This document shows, piece after piece, positions 62,908 through 64,000 of a stretch of DNA of 64,000 nucleotides. The position numbers and the translations under genes were made by a program. The DNA lies in contig NZ_NIQU01000009.1 in NCBI RefSeq assembly GCF_002741105.1, forward strand, positions 1 to 64,000, in the 5' to 3' direction. How positions within the stretch are numbered: the first letter of the stretch is position 1; the number at the start of each line of letters is the position of its first letter. Origin of the DNA: Pseudomonas sediminis (GTDB taxonomy: Bacteria; Pseudomonadota; Gammaproteobacteria; Pseudomonadales; Pseudomonadaceae). The notes under the pieces are model-generated. The model made no database searches and was not told the DNA's origin. It worked only from the letters and a program-made list of their open reading frames with translations.

Positions 62908-64000
62908 TCAGAGTTGTGGCGTCCAGGTCAGCGAGAGCATGGCGCTGCGGCCTTCTTCGCGGTAGCCGTAATAGCTCACGCTGCTGAAGAACGGATCATC
63001 CGGCCGGCTGTAAAGGGCCTGGGAATAGTCCTTGTCTAGCAGGTTGTCGACCTTGACCTGCCAAAGCAGTTCCTCGTCCATCTGCCAGCTCGCGCGTACG
63101 CCCAGCAGGCCGTAGCCGGCGATCTCGCGGTTGTTGGCGGCATCATCGTAGCGGCCGGAGAATGCCTGCCAGGTCATGCCGGCGGCGAACGCGCCGAACT
63201 GACGATCCAGGTCCAGGCTCAGGCTGCGCTTGGCGCGGCGCGGCAGGATATGGCCACTACTGCGGTCACGCGGGTCGAGTAGACTGGCGCCGAGGGCCAC
63301 ATGCCAGTCCAGCAGCTCGCGTTCGACACTCAACTCCAGGCCCTGCAGGCGCGCCTTGTTGACGTTCATTGGCGTGCTGAAGAAGGTAACCGGGTCGCTG
63401 ACTACTGTGATCAGGTCCTCAACCTCGGTCCGGTAGGCCGACAGGCTCCAACGCGTATCCATGTGATCACCGCGCAGTTGAGCTTCGTAGGTTTTCGAGC
63501 GCTCCGGGGCAAGATCCGGGTTACCACCGTAGAACGAACTGGTCGGGAAGTAGAGGTCGTTGAAGGTCGGTGCATGGAAGCCCTCGCCATAGCTCAGCAC
63601 TAGCTCCAGGCGCTCGGCCAGGTCCAGACTCAGCGCAGCATTCCAGGTGTTTTCACTGCCGAACTGCTGGTTGTCGTCGTGGCGCAAGCCCAGTTCGGTG
63701 GCGAAATCGTTGCCGCGATAGCGGTGCTGGGCGAAGGCTGCCCGGTTCCAGCGTTTGCTTTGGCTGAAGTCACTGTCGCTACCCAAGCGGTCCTCGTACC
63801 AGTCGAGGCCAAGTAGCACCTGGTGAGCGTCACCAAACCGCAGAGTGTTAAGCCAGCCGGCACTGTCGCGGTAGGTGTTGTAGGCGTAGTTGTTGTCGGC
63901 ATTCAGCGGGTCGCGGTTTTCGCTCTTGTCCTCGCTATGACCGAGCTCCAGACGGCTGCTCCAGTTTTCGGCGAGTTGCGCTTCGAGATGGCCGGCAATG
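62908..64000 (-). CDS. btuB: TonB-dependent receptor BtuB, C-terminal part
   Basis: This outer-membrane vitamin B12 receptor is cut by the right edge; 363 residues of the beta-barrel are visible and the frame stays open to base 64000. Strands such as NTLRFGDAHQVLLGLDWYED and SYGEGFHAPTFNDLYFPTSS (a BtuB/FepA signature), the extracellular loops, and the C terminus MLSLTWTPQL are seen. The plug and TonB box lie outside. Its convergence with the BtuF-like gene supports cobalamin uptake. Confidence 0.88.
   Translation of the reverse strand, partial: IAGHLEAQLAENWSSRLELGHSEDKSENRDPLNADNNYAYNTYRDSAGWLNTLRFGDAHQVLLGLDWYEDRLGSDSDFSQSKRWNRAAFAQHRYRGNDFATELGLRHDDNQQFGSENTWNAALSLDLAERLELVLSYGEGFHAPTFNDLYFPTSSFYGGNPDLAPERSKTYEAQLRGDHMDTRWSLSAYRTEVEDLITVVSDPVTFFSTPMNVNKARLQGLELSVERELLDWHVALGASLLDPRDRSSGHILPRRAKRSLSLDLDRQFGAFAAGMTWQAFSGRYDDAANNREIAGYGLLGVRASWQMDEELLWQVKVDNLLDKDYSQALYSRPDDPFFSSVSYYGYREEGRSAMLSLTWTPQL

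Overview
The window is a bacterial chromosome segment from a gammaproteobacterium, almost certainly a Pseudomonas outside P. aeruginosa. The gene order is the classic tuf / tRNA-Trp / secE-nusG / rplKAJL / rpoBC / str / S10 / spc / alpha series. It is followed by blocks that, from memory, match two separate parts of the P. aeruginosa map: rplQ to ssb, and the OprG / riboflavin region to ribA. The species cannot be fixed from the sequence alone.

Layout. 1-31,400 is the translation and transcription core. It holds the 3' end of one tuf copy, tRNA-Trp, secE, nusG, rplK, rplA, the L10 leader, rplJ, rplL, rpoB, rpoC, the str operon (rpsL-rpsG-fusA-tuf), the S10 and spc operons through secY-rpmJ, and the alpha operon (rpsM-rpsK-rpsD-rpoA-rplQ). 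Recognisable terminators sit at the operon borders, often followed at once by a sigma70-like promoter. The spc operon is unusual: a 323-bp gap between rpsN and rpsH carries a dispersed repeat, terminator-like hairpins and a candidate new promoter. 31,600-41,150 holds oxidative-stress, iron and DNA genes (katG, a ferritin, uvrA on the minus strand, a YajR-like MFS carrier, ssb) and two nucleotide-sugar-type reductase/epimerase genes. 41,198-46,949 pairs an OprG/OmpW porin with a divergent six-gene TonB2-type energy-transduction operon (DUF3450, TtpC-like, ExbB, ExbD, TonB, TPR) preceded by a Fur-box-like sequence on the promoter. 47,149-50,366 is a minus-strand operon (His-rich ZrgA-like protein, ABC ATPase, ABC permease, DUF3299) behind a strong Zur-box-like sequence. 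50,480-52,905 holds a small hypothetical gene, a CnoX/YbbN-like thioredoxin, a methyltransferase and a lipoprotein. 53,049-61,646 is the riboflavin block: nrdR, ribD, FMN riboswitch, riboflavin synthase, ribB with a degenerate GTP cyclohydrolase II-like half, ribH, nusB, thiL, pgpA, a solute-binding protein, a retropepsin-like protein and a true ribA. The right edge has a small membrane protein, a BtuF-like cobalamin-binding protein and a convergent, truncated BtuB-like receptor.

How the genes fit together. The left half is housekeeping. The right half has a metal-acquisition theme: the Fur-linked TonB2 operon could energise receptors such as the BtuB at the right edge, the Zur-linked operon looks like a zinc-starvation response, and katG with ferritin handles peroxide and iron. 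The best candidates for less-described biology are the split spc operon, the TonB2 operon, the FMN-riboswitch platform with an 18-codon overlapping reading frame, and the ZrgA His-Asp tract built on a hexanucleotide repeat. No CRISPR array, prophage, insertion sequence or defence island was seen.
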